A stretch of 64,000 bases of DNA from Pantoea eucrina (GTDB lineage: Bacteria; Pseudomonadota; Gammaproteobacteria; Enterobacterales; Enterobacteriaceae): contig NZ_MAYN01000008.1 in NCBI RefSeq assembly GCF_001691555.1, positions 2,404,766-2,468,765 on the forward strand, written 5' to 3'. A model generated the notes under the pieces. It worked only from the letters and a program-made list of their open reading frames with translations. It was not told where the DNA came from and did no database searches. Made by a program: the position numbers and the translations under genes. This document shows positions 49,022 to 60,943 of the stretch, piece by piece; positions within the stretch are counted from its first letter, which is position 1, and each line of letters begins with the position of its first letter.

Positions 49022-50079
49022 ACAGTATGCGGCAGCGTTTACTGATCATGCTGGCGCTGATCCTGCTGATCTGTCAGGTGATGAGCGTGATCTGGCTCTG
49101 GCACGAGAGCCGGGAGCAGATCAGCTTTCTTGTCAATGAAACACTCTCAGCGCAGGCGCGCAATCAGCGGGTAGAAAATGAGATCCGCGAAGCGATCGCT
49201 TCGCTTTTGCTGCCCTCACTGGTCATGGTATGCCTGACGCTGCTGCTCTCATTCTGGGCGATCAACTGGATTATTCGTCCGCTCAAACTGCTGCAGGACA
49301 GCCTGGCGCATCGCTCCGCCGATAATCTCACTCCCCTGCCGGTGTATGCTGACATGGATGAAATTGTTGCCGTCACCGGCGCGATCAATCAGCTGTTCTC
49401 CCGTCTGGACCATACGCTGCAGCAGGAGCGGCTGTTTACCGCCGACGCAGCGCATGAATTGCGTACGCCACTGGCAGGACTGCGGCTGCATCTGGAACTG
49501 CTGCAGCAGCAGCACGTGCCGCAGAGTGAGATGCTGATTAGCCGGATTGATCAGCTGATGCACACCGTAGAGCAGCTACTCATGCTGTCACGTGCCGGTC
49601 AGGCGCTGGCGGGCGGCCACTATCAGCAGCTGTGGTGGCAGCAGGATATTATGCAGCCGCTGAAACCCGAGATGGACGAGCTGTTGCTACAACGTCAGCA
49701 GCAACTGTACTGGCCAGAGGGCCATGATATCCCGCAGCAGGGAGAAGCCGTGCTGTTGCGTCTGATGCTGCGCAATTTGCTGGAGAACGCCTCGCGCTAT
49801 AGCCCGGAAAACAGCGAAGTGCGGGTTAAGCTATATCAGGATGCACAGCAGGTAAAAGTCGAAATATGGGATGAAGGGCCAGGTATTGACGCCGGCGCCG
49901 CAGAGGAGTTAACCCAGGCCTTTCGCCGTCGCGATCAGCGCTATGGCGGCAGCGGACTGGGCCTGAATATCGTACTGCGTATTGTGCAAATGCATCGCGG
50001 TACCCTGACGCTGGAAAATCGTGAAGATCGCAGCGGACTGATTGCCCGCTGTACGCTGCCACATCAGCTCAACGGCTAA
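49018..50079 (+). CDS. pmrB: two-component sensor histidine kinase PmrB (BasS)
   Basis: PmrB (353 residues) senses Fe(III), Al(III) and mild acid in relatives. Membrane helices lie at about 8-27 and 63-85 around a short periplasmic loop of about 35 residues. The loop contains an ExxE motif (E55-I-R-E58) like the iron-binding site of Salmonella PmrB. HAMP follows. The phosphorylated histidine is H146 in ADAAHELRTPLAG. N-box NLLENASRYS and G boxes DEGPGI and GSGLGLNI complete the kinase. A bidirectional terminator follows. Confidence 0.92.
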   Translation: MNSMRQRLLIMLALILLICQVMSVIWLWHESREQISFLVNETLSAQARNQRVENEIREAIASLLLPSLVMVCLTLLLSFWAINWIIRPLKLLQDSLAHRSADNLTPLPVYADMDEIVAVTGAINQLFSRLDHTLQQERLFTADAAHELRTPLAGLRLHLELLQQQHVPQSEMLISRIDQLMHTVEQLLMLSRAGQALAGGHYQQLWWQQDIMQPLKPEMDELLLQRQQQLYWPEGHDIPQQGEAVLLRLMLRNLLENASRYSPENSEVRVKLYQDAQQVKVEIWDEGPGIDAGAAEELTQAFRRRDQRYGGSGLGLNIVLRIVQMHRGTLTLENREDRSGLIARCTLPHQLNG

Positions 50080-50097
50080 ACACCCCGGTTATCCGAT

Positions 50098-50125
50098 AAA
50101 AAAAGCGGCCCGGAGGCCGCTTTTT
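50098..50125. terminator. bidirectional terminator between pmrB and obgE
   Basis: GCGGCC and GGCCGC pair around CGGA, with seven A before and five T after, shared by the convergent operons. Confidence 0.92.
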
Positions 50126-50133
50126 AGCTGCGA

Positions 50134-51321
<1,188 letters not shown>

Positions 51322-51485
51322 TCACACTGTCGTCTGTCGCTGTACCCAGCGGCAGACGGGTCCGCCAGGGTCTTCTGTGCTGACCGGCGGCGGATAATGC
51401 AAATCTGGTAATATGACCTGTACAGAAAGTGTACAACAAACTGCGCAGCTCAGTTAGCGGTGAATCGATAACCGGCGGCAGAATG

Positions 51486-51511
51486 TAAAAAGCCCCGCAA
51501 AGCTGCGGGGC
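51486..51511 (-). terminator. terminator after rplU-rpmA
   Basis: GCCCCGC (51492-51498) pairs with GCGGGGC (51505-51511). On the minus strand TTTTTA follows. It lies about 45 bp after the rpmA stop, so rplU-rpmA can be expressed apart from obgE. Confidence 0.9.
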
Positions 51512-51557
51512 CTTTCCTTCGTGTGTTCAGACGATGAACGTCTGCAGCACGACAACC

Positions 51558-51818
<261 letters not shown>

Positions 51819-51830
51819 TCAGATCTCCTC

Positions 51831-52142
51831 TTACGCGCTGATCGTCGTGATTTTCACATCAGTGAACCACTGACGGTGACCAGCTTGCTTACGGTAGTGT
51901 TTACGACGACGAAACTTAACAATCTTGATTTTTTCGCCGCGACCGTGAGCAACAACTTCTGCTTTGATCATACCGCCTGAAACCAGTGGCGCGCCGATTT
52001 TCACGTCTTCGCCATTTGCAATCATCAGAACCTGGTCGAACTCAATGGTTTCGCCGGTTGCGATGTCCAGCTTTTCCAGGCGAACGGTCTGACCTTCGCT
52101 TACTCGGTGTTGTTTACCACCACTTTGGAAAACCGCGTACAT
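51831..52142 (-). CDS. rplU: 50S ribosomal protein L21
   Basis: L21 (103 residues) is an early 23S-binding protein: [20 protein letters not shown], with the RNA-binding block [19 protein letters not shown] near 72-90. It is first in the rplU-rpmA operon and diverges from ispB. Confidence 0.98.
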   Translation of the reverse strand: MYAVFQSGGKQHRVSEGQTVRLEKLDIATGETIEFDQVLMIANGEDVKIGAPLVSGGMIKAEVVAHGRGEKIKIVKFRRRKHYRKQAGHRQWFTDVKITTISA

Positions 52143-52213
52143 ATAAAACTCCGCTTCTGCGCTTGCCTTTCTGTGTAATCAGGCGGCGCGATAATATTCA
52201 CAATAGGGCGCGA

Positions 52214-52242
52214 ATTCTACGCAAATATCCAGCAGAAAACAA
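52214..52242 (-). promoter_or_regulatory. rplU-rpmA promoter
   Basis: On the minus strand TTGTTT (52237-52242), 17 bp, TAGAAT (52214-52219), followed by a G+C-rich CGCGCCC discriminator typical of stringently controlled ribosomal promoters. It gives a leader of about 65 nt. Confidence 0.8.
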
Positions 52243-52396
52243 GCGCACTTTGCACTCTCCTGCAGAAAAAAAGCGCAGAGTGAATGCAACCGTTTCTCAT
52301 CCTGAATTTTCAAGTACAATCAGTAACAGATTACCTGAACTCACGCTGGGTAAAAGCGCCTACCATGCAAAAAACCAGTCAAAGCTGAACAGACGA

Positions 52397-53368
52397 ATGA
52401 ACCTAGAACAAATTAACGAACTAACCGCGCAGGATATGGCGGCCGTCAACCAGACCATCCTCGACCAGCTGAATTCAGATGTCTCACTGATCAACCAGCT
52501 GGGCTACTACATTGTCAGCGGCGGAGGAAAACGCATTCGTCCTATGATTGCCGTGCTTTCAGCGCGTGCGCTCAACTATCAGGGTTCGCTGCATATCACC
52601 AACGCAGCGCTGATTGAATTTATCCACACGGCAACGCTGCTGCATGATGACGTGGTAGATGAGTCAGACATGCGTCGCGGGAAAGCCACTGCCAATGCAG
52701 CGTTTGGTAATGCCGCCAGCGTGCTGGTGGGTGATTTTATTTATACGCGCGCTTTTCAGATGATGACCAGTCTGGGATCCCTGAAGATCCTGGCGCTGAT
52801 GTCAGAAGCGGTGAATGTGATCGCAGAAGGCGAAGTGCTGCAGCTGATGAACTGTAACGATCCCGATATCACTGAAGAGAGCTACATGCGCGTGATCTAC
52901 AGTAAAACGGCGCGTCTGTTTGAGGCCGCTTCCCAGGCCTCAGCGATCCTGGCAGAGGCTTCGCCTGCGCAGGAGAAAGCGCTGCAGGATTATGGTCGCT
53001 ACCTTGGCACAGCTTTCCAGTTAATTGACGATCTGCTCGACTACAGCGCCGATGGCGAGACGCTGGGTAAAAATACCGGTGATGACCTCAGCGAAGGTAA
53101 ACCGACGCTGCCTCTGCTGCACGCCATGCATCATGGCACCCCAGAGCAGGCCACGATGATCCGCAGCGCTATTGAGGAAGGTAACGGGCGGCATTTGCTG
53201 GAGCCGGTGCTGGCTGCTATGCAGCAGACGGGGTCCCTGGAATGGACGCGTAAACGCGCTGAAGAAGAAGCAGATAAAGCGATTGCTGCGCTACAGCTGC
53301 TACCTGAGAGTCCATGGCGTACTGCGCTTGAAGCGCTGGCGCATATGTCAGTGCAGCGCGACTTTTAA
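52397..53368 (+). CDS. ispB: octaprenyl diphosphate synthase
   Basis: IspB (323 residues) makes the polyprenyl side chain of ubiquinone and menaquinone. The first aspartate-rich motif is LLHDDVVDESD (near 83-93) and the second is LIDDLLDY (near 210). GGKRIRP lies near 44. I chose the ATG at 52397 (MNLEQINELTAQDMAAV), the E. coli-like start; the longer frame upstream reads through the rplU leader on the opposite strand. It is followed by sfsB. Confidence 0.97.
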   Translation: MNLEQINELTAQDMAAVNQTILDQLNSDVSLINQLGYYIVSGGGKRIRPMIAVLSARALNYQGSLHITNAALIEFIHTATLLHDDVVDESDMRRGKATANAAFGNAASVLVGDFIYTRAFQMMTSLGSLKILALMSEAVNVIAEGEVLQLMNCNDPDITEESYMRVIYSKTARLFEAASQASAILAEASPAQEKALQDYGRYLGTAFQLIDDLLDYSADGETLGKNTGDDLSEGKPTLPLLHAMHHGTPEQATMIRSAIEEGNGRHLLEPVLAAMQQTGSLEWTRKRAEEEADKAIAALQLLPESPWRTALEALAHMSVQRDF

Positions 53369-53596
53369 TCTCTGACGGGGCCACCCGGCTCCGTTTTTTA
53401 TTCTCTCCGTACTTTCCTGCCCCCGTTTGCACAAGTTTGCACACTTTTTGAGAATACCAGCCGGGTTTTGCAACCAGGGTATAACAATTACTGGAAATTA
53501 ATGGAACCTTTTTGCTATATAGAGCCGTTAATTTCCAGTTTTACCCTTCACTGCCGTGGCAGCGATTACGCATTACATGGATATGGAGAACAAGTT

Positions 53597-53890
53597 ATGC
53601 AGACAAGGAAAGAGGATTGGCATCCTGCAGATATTATCGCAGCGCTACGTAAACGTGGCACTTCACTGGCGGCACTGTCACGTGCCTCAGGGCTTTGCTC
53701 CTCAACGCTCGCAAATGCGCTGTCTCGTCCCTGGCCTAAGGGTGAATGGCTGATCGCAACGGCGCTTGAGGTACACCCGGCAGAGATCTGGCCTAGCCGC
53801 TATTACGATCCTGACACCCTGCTTCTGCTGGATCGCAAAAAACGGATCCGATCGCCCGATAGCCTGAAAAAGATCCCGCCTAAGAAATAA
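53597..53890 (+). CDS. sfsB: Ner-like DNA-binding transcriptional regulator SfsB (Nlp)
   Basis: This 97-residue protein belongs to the Ner/Nlp helix-turn-helix family derived from Mu-like phage repressors. The core DWHPADIIAALRKRGTSLAALSR and SSTLANALSRPWPKGEWLIA match E. coli SfsB, which affects maltose gene expression. I chose the ATG at 53597, after ATGGAGAACAAGTT. The tail after WPSRYYDPDT is diverged and lysine-rich. It lies between ispB and murA, as in E. coli. Confidence 0.92.
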   Translation: MQTRKEDWHPADIIAALRKRGTSLAALSRASGLCSSTLANALSRPWPKGEWLIATALEVHPAEIWPSRYYDPDTLLLLDRKKRIRSPDSLKKIPPKK

Positions 53891-53898
53891 CAAAAAAA

Positions 53899-53924
53899 AA
53901 CCAGCCACACTGTTGTGACTGGTT
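53899..53924. terminator. hairpin terminator between sfsB and murA
   Basis: AACCAG.CAC and GTG.CTGGTT pair with one bulge position. On the minus strand a run of nine or more T follows, so it should end murA transcripts strongly. In the sfsB direction the T-run is poor. Confidence 0.75.
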
Positions 53925-53946
53925 CTATTACATCGTCGTATCTGGC

Positions 53947-55221
<1,275 letters not shown>

Positions 55222-55252
55222 TTATCTATCAACAAAACAACCAGACGGGTAC

Positions 55253-55510
55253 TCAGAATCCGTTAAGTTTACGGTCGCGAGCCCACTCGGCGGGAGTATA
55301 AGTTTTGATGGAAACGGCATGAATACGATTATCCGCAATGTATTCCATCAGCGGCGCATAGACAGCCTGCTGTTTTTTTACCCGGCTTAGTTCACCAAAC
55401 ATTTCGCCCACGGCGATCACCTTGAAATGGCTGCCGTCGTTGCTCATCACGTGGACTTCATCTAATGACAGCGCCTGCATCAGGACTGCCTGAACTTCAC
55501 TATTTTCCAT
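55253..55510 (-). CDS. ibaG: BolA-family acid-stress protein IbaG
   Basis: IbaG (85 residues) is a BolA-like protein that pairs with monothiol glutaredoxins in iron-sulfur handling in relatives and is induced by acid in E. coli. The BolA motif appears as [20 protein letters not shown], with the conserved histidine near residue 64 region ([17 protein letters not shown] block, here [11 protein letters not shown]). It lies 46 bp upstream of murA and is separated from mlaB by a terminator. Confidence 0.93.
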   Translation of the reverse strand: MENSEVQAVLMQALSLDEVHVMSNDGSHFKVIAVGEMFGELSRVKKQQAVYAPLMEYIADNRIHAVSIKTYTPAEWARDRKLNGF

Positions 55511-55573
55511 GGTTTATAACTTCACTTGATAATAATAAGGCGGATATCTTAGAGGAAAGCGGCTGAGTCTTAA

Positions 55574-55594
55574 ATATGCAAAAGCCCCTGAGCG
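55574..55594 (-). terminator. terminator between mlaB and ibaG
   Basis: GCCCCTGA and TCAGGGGC pair around GCGCA; on the minus strand TTTTGC follows. It suggests that ibaG-murA is expressed apart from mlaFEDCB. Confidence 0.8.
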
Positions 55595-55624
55595 CATCAG
55601 GGGCCTGGTTTTTCAGCCGTCAGA

Positions 55625-55930
55625 TCAGACGCTTTTTCCCGCAGAAACAATAATCTGCTGAAGATTATAAAGCGTGATAAGAGAATGGAGTTTATCTGTC
55701 ACCCCCGAGAACAGCGGCGTACTTCCCTGCGCGCGTACCATCTCGCGCAGATGCACCAGCAGCGCCAGCCCGGCAGAGTCGACTCGCTCCAGAGCCGCGA
55801 CATCAATGACGTTTATGTTCTGCATGACCGTTTCGCGCTGCTGCCATAGCGTCAGCAGCGTATCCCGATCAAGCTTGCCGCTCAGTACCAGCGTATCCGT
55901 ACTGCGCTGCCAGCGTAACGATTCACTCAT
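55625..55930 (-). CDS. mlaB: STAS-domain protein MlaB of the phospholipid transporter
   Basis: MlaB (101 residues) is a cytoplasmic STAS-domain protein that binds and stabilises the MlaF ATPase. The STAS signature VIDVAALERVDSAGLALLVHL is near residues 40-60. Its ATG shares a base with the mlaC stop (TAATG), so translation is coupled. Confidence 0.95.
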   Translation of the reverse strand: MSESLRWQRSTDTLVLSGKLDRDTLLTLWQQRETVMQNINVIDVAALERVDSAGLALLVHLREMVRAQGSTPLFSGVTDKLHSLITLYNLQQIIVSAGKSV

Positions 55931-56568
55931 TATTGCTGTTTATCCAGTGTAATAGGTTGTGCCGCAGAGGTTTTCAGCTGGGCAGTGAGGCCATCAATGC
56001 CTTTAGTGCGCAGCAGATCGCTCCACTCATTCTGCTTGGTGGTGATCATACTGATCCCTTCTGCAATCATATCGTAGGCCTGCCATTTTCCGCTCTGGCT
56101 GTTTTTACGCCACTGAAAATCGAGACGCACCGGCGGGCGACCGTTAGGGTCAATAATGGTAACGCGAATAGCCACGATGTTGGCATCACCCAGCGGTTTC
56201 TCCGGCTGGATTTGATATGTCTGCCCATGATAAAGCGCCAGCGCCTGTCCATATGCCTGCGCCAGATAGTCACCGAATGCGGCAAAGTAGGCGTTGCGCT
56301 GTGCCGGCGTCGCTTCACGATAATAACGACCTAAAACCAGCGCACCGGCATATTTAATCTGTACATAGGGCAGCAGCTCCTGACGCACAATCTCACGCAG
56401 ATAATTGGGATCCTGCTTGATCTTTGGTTGTTCATTCTTTAGCCGGGTAAAGGTTTTGGCTGCGGCTTCATTCATCAGCGTGTACGGGTTACTTTGGTCC
56501 GTGTCCGCTGCTGTGGCTGCCAGGGGAGCGATTGCCAGCAGGGCAACCATCAGAAAACGTTTCAACAT
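55930..56568 (-). CDS. mlaC: periplasmic phospholipid-binding protein MlaC
   Basis: MlaC (212 residues) shuttles phospholipids across the periplasm between MlaA-OmpC in the outer membrane and MlaD. It has a signal peptide [20 protein letters not shown] (cleavage near residue 20) and the Tol_Tol_Ttg2 fold with [19 protein letters not shown]. Its length matches E. coli (211). It lies 19 bp after mlaD. Confidence 0.96.
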   Translation of the reverse strand: MLKRFLMVALLAIAPLAATAADTDQSNPYTLMNEAAAKTFTRLKNEQPKIKQDPNYLREIVRQELLPYVQIKYAGALVLGRYYREATPAQRNAYFAAFGDYLAQAYGQALALYHGQTYQIQPEKPLGDANIVAIRVTIIDPNGRPPVRLDFQWRKNSQSGKWQAYDMIAEGISMITTKQNEWSDLLRTKGIDGLTAQLKTSAAQPITLDKQQ

Positions 56569-56587
56569 CGTGTTTTACCTCTCTGGA

Positions 56588-57121
56588 TTATTCCGTTGTG
56601 GCAGGCGCAGGTGCACGCTCACCATCCTGTGACTGATTCTCTTTGCTGCCGTCGCCGCTTTTATACAGGAACTGACCAATCAGATCCTCAAGCACCAGGG
56701 CAGATTTAGTATCGCGCAACGTTCCGCCATCTTTGAGCATAGCTGACCCGAGATCCGGGTCGTCAAAACCCAGATTCAGCGCCAGAAACTGTTCGCCCAG
56801 CAGCCCCTGCGTGCGAATGGCCAGTGAACTGGTATCCGGGATTTTATCCGCGTACTGTTCGCTGATATCCATGGTCACACGCGGCGACAGGCTTTTATCA
56901 TCCAGCGAAATATCCGTGACGCGGCCAATGACAACGCCGCCAATTTTTACCGGTGAACTGATTTTCAGCCCGCCAATATTGTCGAAGGTGGCGTAGAGCT
57001 TCCATGTCGGTTCAGTGCCCAGCGATTTGAGATCGGCCACGCGCAGACTGAGAAACAGCAGCGCCACCAGCGCCGCCAGCATAAACACCCCTACCCAAAT
57101 TTCATTTTTCTTGCTTTGCAT
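56588..57121 (-). CDS. mlaD: MCE-domain phospholipid transport protein MlaD
   Basis: MlaD (177 residues) forms the hexameric MCE ring that receives lipid at the inner membrane. One membrane helix (about 7-27) is followed by the MCE domain LYATFDNIGGLKISSPVKIGGVVIGRV. A hydrophobic pore helix ends FLYKSGDG. I chose the ATG at 57121 (MQSKKNEIWVGV), four bases after the mlaE stop, to match E. coli. Confidence 0.96.
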   Translation of the reverse strand: MQSKKNEIWVGVFMLAALVALLFLSLRVADLKSLGTEPTWKLYATFDNIGGLKISSPVKIGGVVIGRVTDISLDDKSLSPRVTMDISEQYADKIPDTSSLAIRTQGLLGEQFLALNLGFDDPDLGSAMLKDGGTLRDTKSALVLEDLIGQFLYKSGDGSKENQSQDGERAPAPATTE

Positions 57122-57125
57122 TGCA

Positions 57126-57908
57126 TCAGTTCCCAAACATCAGTGCGGTCAGCACAAAATCAAGCCCAAGCACCGCCAGTGAAGCGTGTACGACGGTACG
57201 CGTTGTTGCCCGGCTGATGCCTTCCGACGTCGGAATCGCATCGTAGCCGTTAAACAGCGCAATCCAGGTTACCGTGATGGCAAAAACTGCGCTCTTGATC
57301 AGGCAGTTAAGGACATCATTATGAAAATCTACCGCGCTTTGCATCGCGGACCAGAAAAAGCCGGGATCGATACCTTTCCAGCCCACGCCAACCAGCGCGC
57401 CACCGGCAATACCGACCGCGGTGAAAATCAGCGTCAGCAGCGGCATACTGATAAAACCCGCCCAGAAACGTGGCGAGACCACGCGCCGCAACGGATCAAC
57501 CGCCATCATCTCCATGCTGGAAAGCTGCTCTGTGGCTTTCATCAGCCCAATCTCTGCCGTCAGCGCTGAGCCAGCGCGCCCCGCAAACAGCAGCGCCGTG
57601 ACAACCGGTCCCAGTTCACGCAGCAGCGACAGCGCCACCAGCATGCCAAGACTGGTCTCTGCGCTGTAAGTGGTCAGCACTAAATACCCCTGCAGTCCCA
57701 GCACCATGCCAATAAACAGCCCGGACACCACAATAATCAGCAGCGAGAGTACGCCAACGCTGTAGAGTTGCTTGATCAGTAATGGCGCATGGCGACGAAA
57801 AGCGGGTTTTCCCACCAGCGCATGAAACAGCATCAGACCGGCCCGGCCAAAGGTCGCACAGCTGTTTATTCCCCGACGCCCGAACGACGCCAGTGCCTGT
57901 AACACCAT
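57126..57908 (-). CDS. mlaE: phospholipid ABC transporter permease MlaE
   Basis: MlaE (260 residues) is the membrane permease of the MlaFEDB complex. Several hydrophobic helices are visible (about 50-75, 95-115, 145-170, 195-220, 235-258), with the MlaE signature LREELGPVV-like block here as [27 protein letters not shown] split across residues 92-118. It follows mlaF by 4 bp. Confidence 0.96.
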   Translation of the reverse strand: MVLQALASFGRRGINSCATFGRAGLMLFHALVGKPAFRRHAPLLIKQLYSVGVLSLLIIVVSGLFIGMVLGLQGYLVLTTYSAETSLGMLVALSLLRELGPVVTALLFAGRAGSALTAEIGLMKATEQLSSMEMMAVDPLRRVVSPRFWAGFISMPLLTLIFTAVGIAGGALVGVGWKGIDPGFFWSAMQSAVDFHNDVLNCLIKSAVFAITVTWIALFNGYDAIPTSEGISRATTRTVVHASLAVLGLDFVLTALMFGN

Positions 57909-57912
57909 GAGT

Positions 57913-58728
57913 TTACTCTCTCCCTGTCCGGGTCAAATCACTAAGATAGTCGCCGGCGGCGAAACGAAACGGCACCGGACCATCAGCATGCCCATCAATG
58001 AACTGGCGTACCCGCGGATCGGCATTCTCCTTCAGCTCCCGGGTGCTGCCTTCGGCAATGATTTTTTGCCCGGCAACAATATAGGCGTGATCGGCGATGC
58101 TCAGTACTTCAGGCACATCGTGTGACACCACAATACAGGTCACGCCCAGCGAGTGGTTCAGCTCATCAATCAGCTTAACCAGCACGCCCATGGTTATCGG
58201 ATCCTGTCCGACAAACGGCTCATCGAACATAATAAGTTCGGGTTCCAGCGCAATGGCTCGCGCCAGCGCAGCGCGGCGTGCCATCCCGCCGGAGAGTTCT
58301 GCCGGCATAAGCTTCGCCGCGCCGCGCAGCCCTACGGCTTCAAGCTTCATCATTACCGTGCTGTGCAGCAGTTCCGGCGGCAACTGCGTGTGCTCGCGCA
58401 GTGGCCAGGCGACGTTTTCATAAACGTTAAGATCGGTAAACAGCGCGCCTGACTGAAACAGCATGCTCATTTTCTTACGGGCTTCATAGAGCCTGCGCCG
58501 TGACAGGCTGGGGATATTCTGTCCCTGAAACCAGATTTCGCCTTTGTCAGGCTGCAACTGACCGCCAATCAGGCGTAACAGCGTTGTTTTTCCGATACCG
58601 GAAGGCCCCATAATCGCGGTAACTTTGCCCGCCGGAACCGTAAGTGAAATATCATCGAATATCGTGCGATCGCCGCGGGTGAAACTCACTCCGCGCACCT
58701 CGACCAGATTCGTTTGCTGCTGAGTCAT
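57913..58728 (-). CDS. mlaF: phospholipid ABC transporter ATPase MlaF
   Basis: MlaF (271 residues) powers lipid movement that keeps outer-membrane asymmetry. Walker A is GPSGIGKTT near 40, the signature LSGGMARR is near 142, and Walker B is [13 protein letters not shown] near 162-174, with switch histidine in VVSHD. I chose the ATG at 58728 ([16 protein letters not shown]), preceded by CGAGGTAATA. It is the first gene of mlaFEDCB and diverges from yrbG across 225 bp. Confidence 0.97.
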   Translation of the reverse strand: MTQQQTNLVEVRGVSFTRGDRTIFDDISLTVPAGKVTAIMGPSGIGKTTLLRLIGGQLQPDKGEIWFQGQNIPSLSRRRLYEARKKMSMLFQSGALFTDLNVYENVAWPLREHTQLPPELLHSTVMMKLEAVGLRGAAKLMPAELSGGMARRAALARAIALEPELIMFDEPFVGQDPITMGVLVKLIDELNHSLGVTCIVVSHDVPEVLSIADHAYIVAGQKIIAEGSTRELKENADPRVRQFIDGHADGPVPFRFAAGDYLSDLTRTGRE

Positions 58729-58953
58729 TATTACCTCGTTAAGCGGGTCGGGCGTAATAAATGGGGTGGATGGTAGCCTGGTACTCCGCAATTCACGATA
58801 GTTTTACAGAAACTTACCGGTTCAGTGTGGCGAAAACGGTCATTAAATTTACTTTTGTCGCTCAGAGAGTCAAAATCAGCGGCTGACTCCCCCGCGTCTC
58901 AGGTTTTTTTGCCGGCCAGGGTCCGCCGGCACCGTATCCACCAAGGATTTTTC

Positions 58954-59937
58954 ATGTTTGTAGCTACCGCCCTGCTGTTTATCGGATTGCTGTTACTGGT
59001 TTACGGGGCCGATCGACTGGTCTTCAGCGCCGCCATTTTATGCCGATCGTTTGGTATTCCGCCGCTGATTATTGGCATGACGGTAGTGAGTATCGGCACA
59101 TCTCTCCCGGAGCTGATTATCTCATTTTCAGCTGCGCAACATGGACAGATGGATTTAGCCGTGGGCACCGCGCTGGGCTCAAATATTACGAATATCCTGT
59201 TAATTCTGGGTGGCGCAGCGTTACTTCATCCTTTAACCGTACACTCCAATTTGATTCGGCGCGAACTTCCGCTACTGCTGCTGGTGTCTTTACTGAGCGG
59301 CATTATGCTGTTTGATAATTACCTGAGCCGGCTGGATGGGGTGGCGCTGCTGCTAATGGCGCTGTTCTATCTGCTGACGGTTATACGCATTGCCCGCCGC
59401 GCCGGGCATGACAACAGCGATACGCTCACCCGGGAGCAGCTGGCAGAGCTGCCGCGCGATGAAGCAGGTAACACGGTGGCTTTTCTCTGGCTGGCAGTCG
59501 CGCTGATTATATTGCCGATGTCGACCCGCATGGTCATCGACAATGCCACCGTTTTTGCTGACTATTTTGGCGTGAGCGAGCTGGTGATGGGCCTGACGCT
59601 TATCGCTGTAGGGACCAGTTTGCCGGAGCTGGCCACGGTGGTCGCAGGCGCGCTGAAAGGTGAAGATGATATAGCGATTGGCAATCTGATCGGCGCCAAT
59701 ATTTTCAACCTGGCGATTGTTCTTGGCCTGCCCGCGCTGTTTCATCCGGGTGAGGTCAATCCGCTCGCGTTCAGCCGTGATTACTGGGTGATGCTGGGCG
59801 TCAGCGTGCTGTTTGCCCTGTTTTGTCTGCTGCGTAAACGGCGCGTAGGCCGGTTAGCAGGCACGCTGTTACTGAGCGGATTTCTTCTCTGGGTGCTATG
59901 GCTGTGGCTCAGCCCCACCCTTCTTACTGGCTATTAA
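58954..59937 (+). CDS. yrbG: calcium/sodium antiporter family protein YrbG
   Basis: YrbG (327 residues) is a CaCA-superfamily cation exchanger with ten or so membrane helices. The two inverted alpha-repeats are visible as SIGTSLPELIISFSAA and AVGTSLPELATVVAGAL, each followed by GSNITNILLILG or GANIFNLAIVLG. I chose the ATG at 58954 (MFVATALLFIGLLLL), 8 bp after AAGGA. It heads the yrbG-kdsD-kdsC-lptCAB series; kdsD follows 12 bp later. Confidence 0.95.
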   Translation: MFVATALLFIGLLLLVYGADRLVFSAAILCRSFGIPPLIIGMTVVSIGTSLPELIISFSAAQHGQMDLAVGTALGSNITNILLILGGAALLHPLTVHSNLIRRELPLLLLVSLLSGIMLFDNYLSRLDGVALLLMALFYLLTVIRIARRAGHDNSDTLTREQLAELPRDEAGNTVAFLWLAVALIILPMSTRMVIDNATVFADYFGVSELVMGLTLIAVGTSLPELATVVAGALKGEDDIAIGNLIGANIFNLAIVLGLPALFHPGEVNPLAFSRDYWVMLGVSVLFALFCLLRKRRVGRLAGTLLLSGFLLWVLWLWLSPTLLTGY

Positions 59938-59949
59938 GGATGCACTGAT

Positions 59950-60930
59950 ATGTCACAGCAGCAGGCAGAGTTTGATTTTCAGCAGGCGGGTAAAAAGGTT
60001 CTGCGCATCGAACGTGAAGGACTCGAACAGCTCGATCAGTATATTAATGACGATTTCAGCCGCGCCTGCCAGCTGCTTTATGCCTGCGCGGGCAAAGTTG
60101 TGGTGATGGGCATGGGCAAGTCAGGGCATATCGGTAAGAAAATGGCCGCGACCTTTGCCAGCACCGGCACCGCCTCCTTTTTTGTACATCCGGGCGAGGC
60201 GAGCCATGGCGACCTGGGTATGGTGAGCGCCAGCGATGTGGTCATTGCCATCTCAAACAGTGGCGAATCTGCCGAAATCCTGGCGCTGATCCCGGTGCTG
60301 AAGCGACAGAAAGTTCAGCTGATTTGTATGACCAGCCGGCCGGACAGCGCCATGGGCCGCGCGGCAGATGTTCATCTGTGTGTGAAAGTGCCCCAGGAAG
60401 CGTGTCCGCTTGGGCTGGCACCGACATCCAGCACCACGGCAACGCTGGTGATGGGCGATGCGCTGGCGGTGGCACTGCTTGAAGCGCGCGGTTTTACGCC
60501 AGAGGATTTTGCACTGTCGCACCCTGGCGGCGCGCTGGGGCGTAAACTGCTGCTGCACGTCAGCGACATCATGCACAGCGGCGATGAAATTCCGCACGTT
60601 ACGCGCGAGGCGTCCCTGCGTGATGCCCTGCTGGAGATCACGCGTAAAAACCTCGGTCTCACGGTAATTGTCGATGATTTAATGAAAATTGAAGGGATTT
60701 TTACCGATGGCGATCTGCGCCGTATCTTTGATATGGGCGTCGATTTTCAGTCAGCCCGTATTCAGGATGTTATGACGCGCGGCGGGATCCGCGTACGGCC
60801 TAATATGCTGGCGGTAGACGCTTTAAATCTGATGCAAAATAAAAACATTACCGCCGTACTGGTTGCCGATGAAGACCGGCTGCTGGGCGTCGTCCACATG
60901 CATGACATGCTGCGCGCTGGCGTAGTCTGA
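59950..60930 (+). CDS. kdsD: D-arabinose 5-phosphate isomerase
   Basis: KdsD (326 residues) converts ribulose 5-phosphate to arabinose 5-phosphate, the entry to Kdo for LPS. A SIS sugar-isomerase domain (about 35-180, GMGKSGHIGKKMAATFASTG) is followed by two CBS domains (about 205-326, VSDIMHSGDEIP and IQDVMTRGG). Length and order match the family. Confidence 0.97.
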   Translation: MSQQQAEFDFQQAGKKVLRIEREGLEQLDQYINDDFSRACQLLYACAGKVVVMGMGKSGHIGKKMAATFASTGTASFFVHPGEASHGDLGMVSASDVVIAISNSGESAEILALIPVLKRQKVQLICMTSRPDSAMGRAADVHLCVKVPQEACPLGLAPTSSTTATLVMGDALAVALLEARGFTPEDFALSHPGGALGRKLLLHVSDIMHSGDEIPHVTREASLRDALLEITRKNLGLTVIVDDLMKIEGIFTDGDLRRIFDMGVDFQSARIQDVMTRGGIRVRPNMLAVDALNLMQNKNITAVLVADEDRLLGVVHMHDMLRAGVV

Positions 60931-60943
60931 ACAGGAAATGTAA

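Noticed and set aside
53597..53890. sfsB as evidence of a Mu-like prophage
   Set aside because: It is a Ner-family regulator, but it sits in the same place between ispB and murA as in E. coli and no phage genes accompany it.
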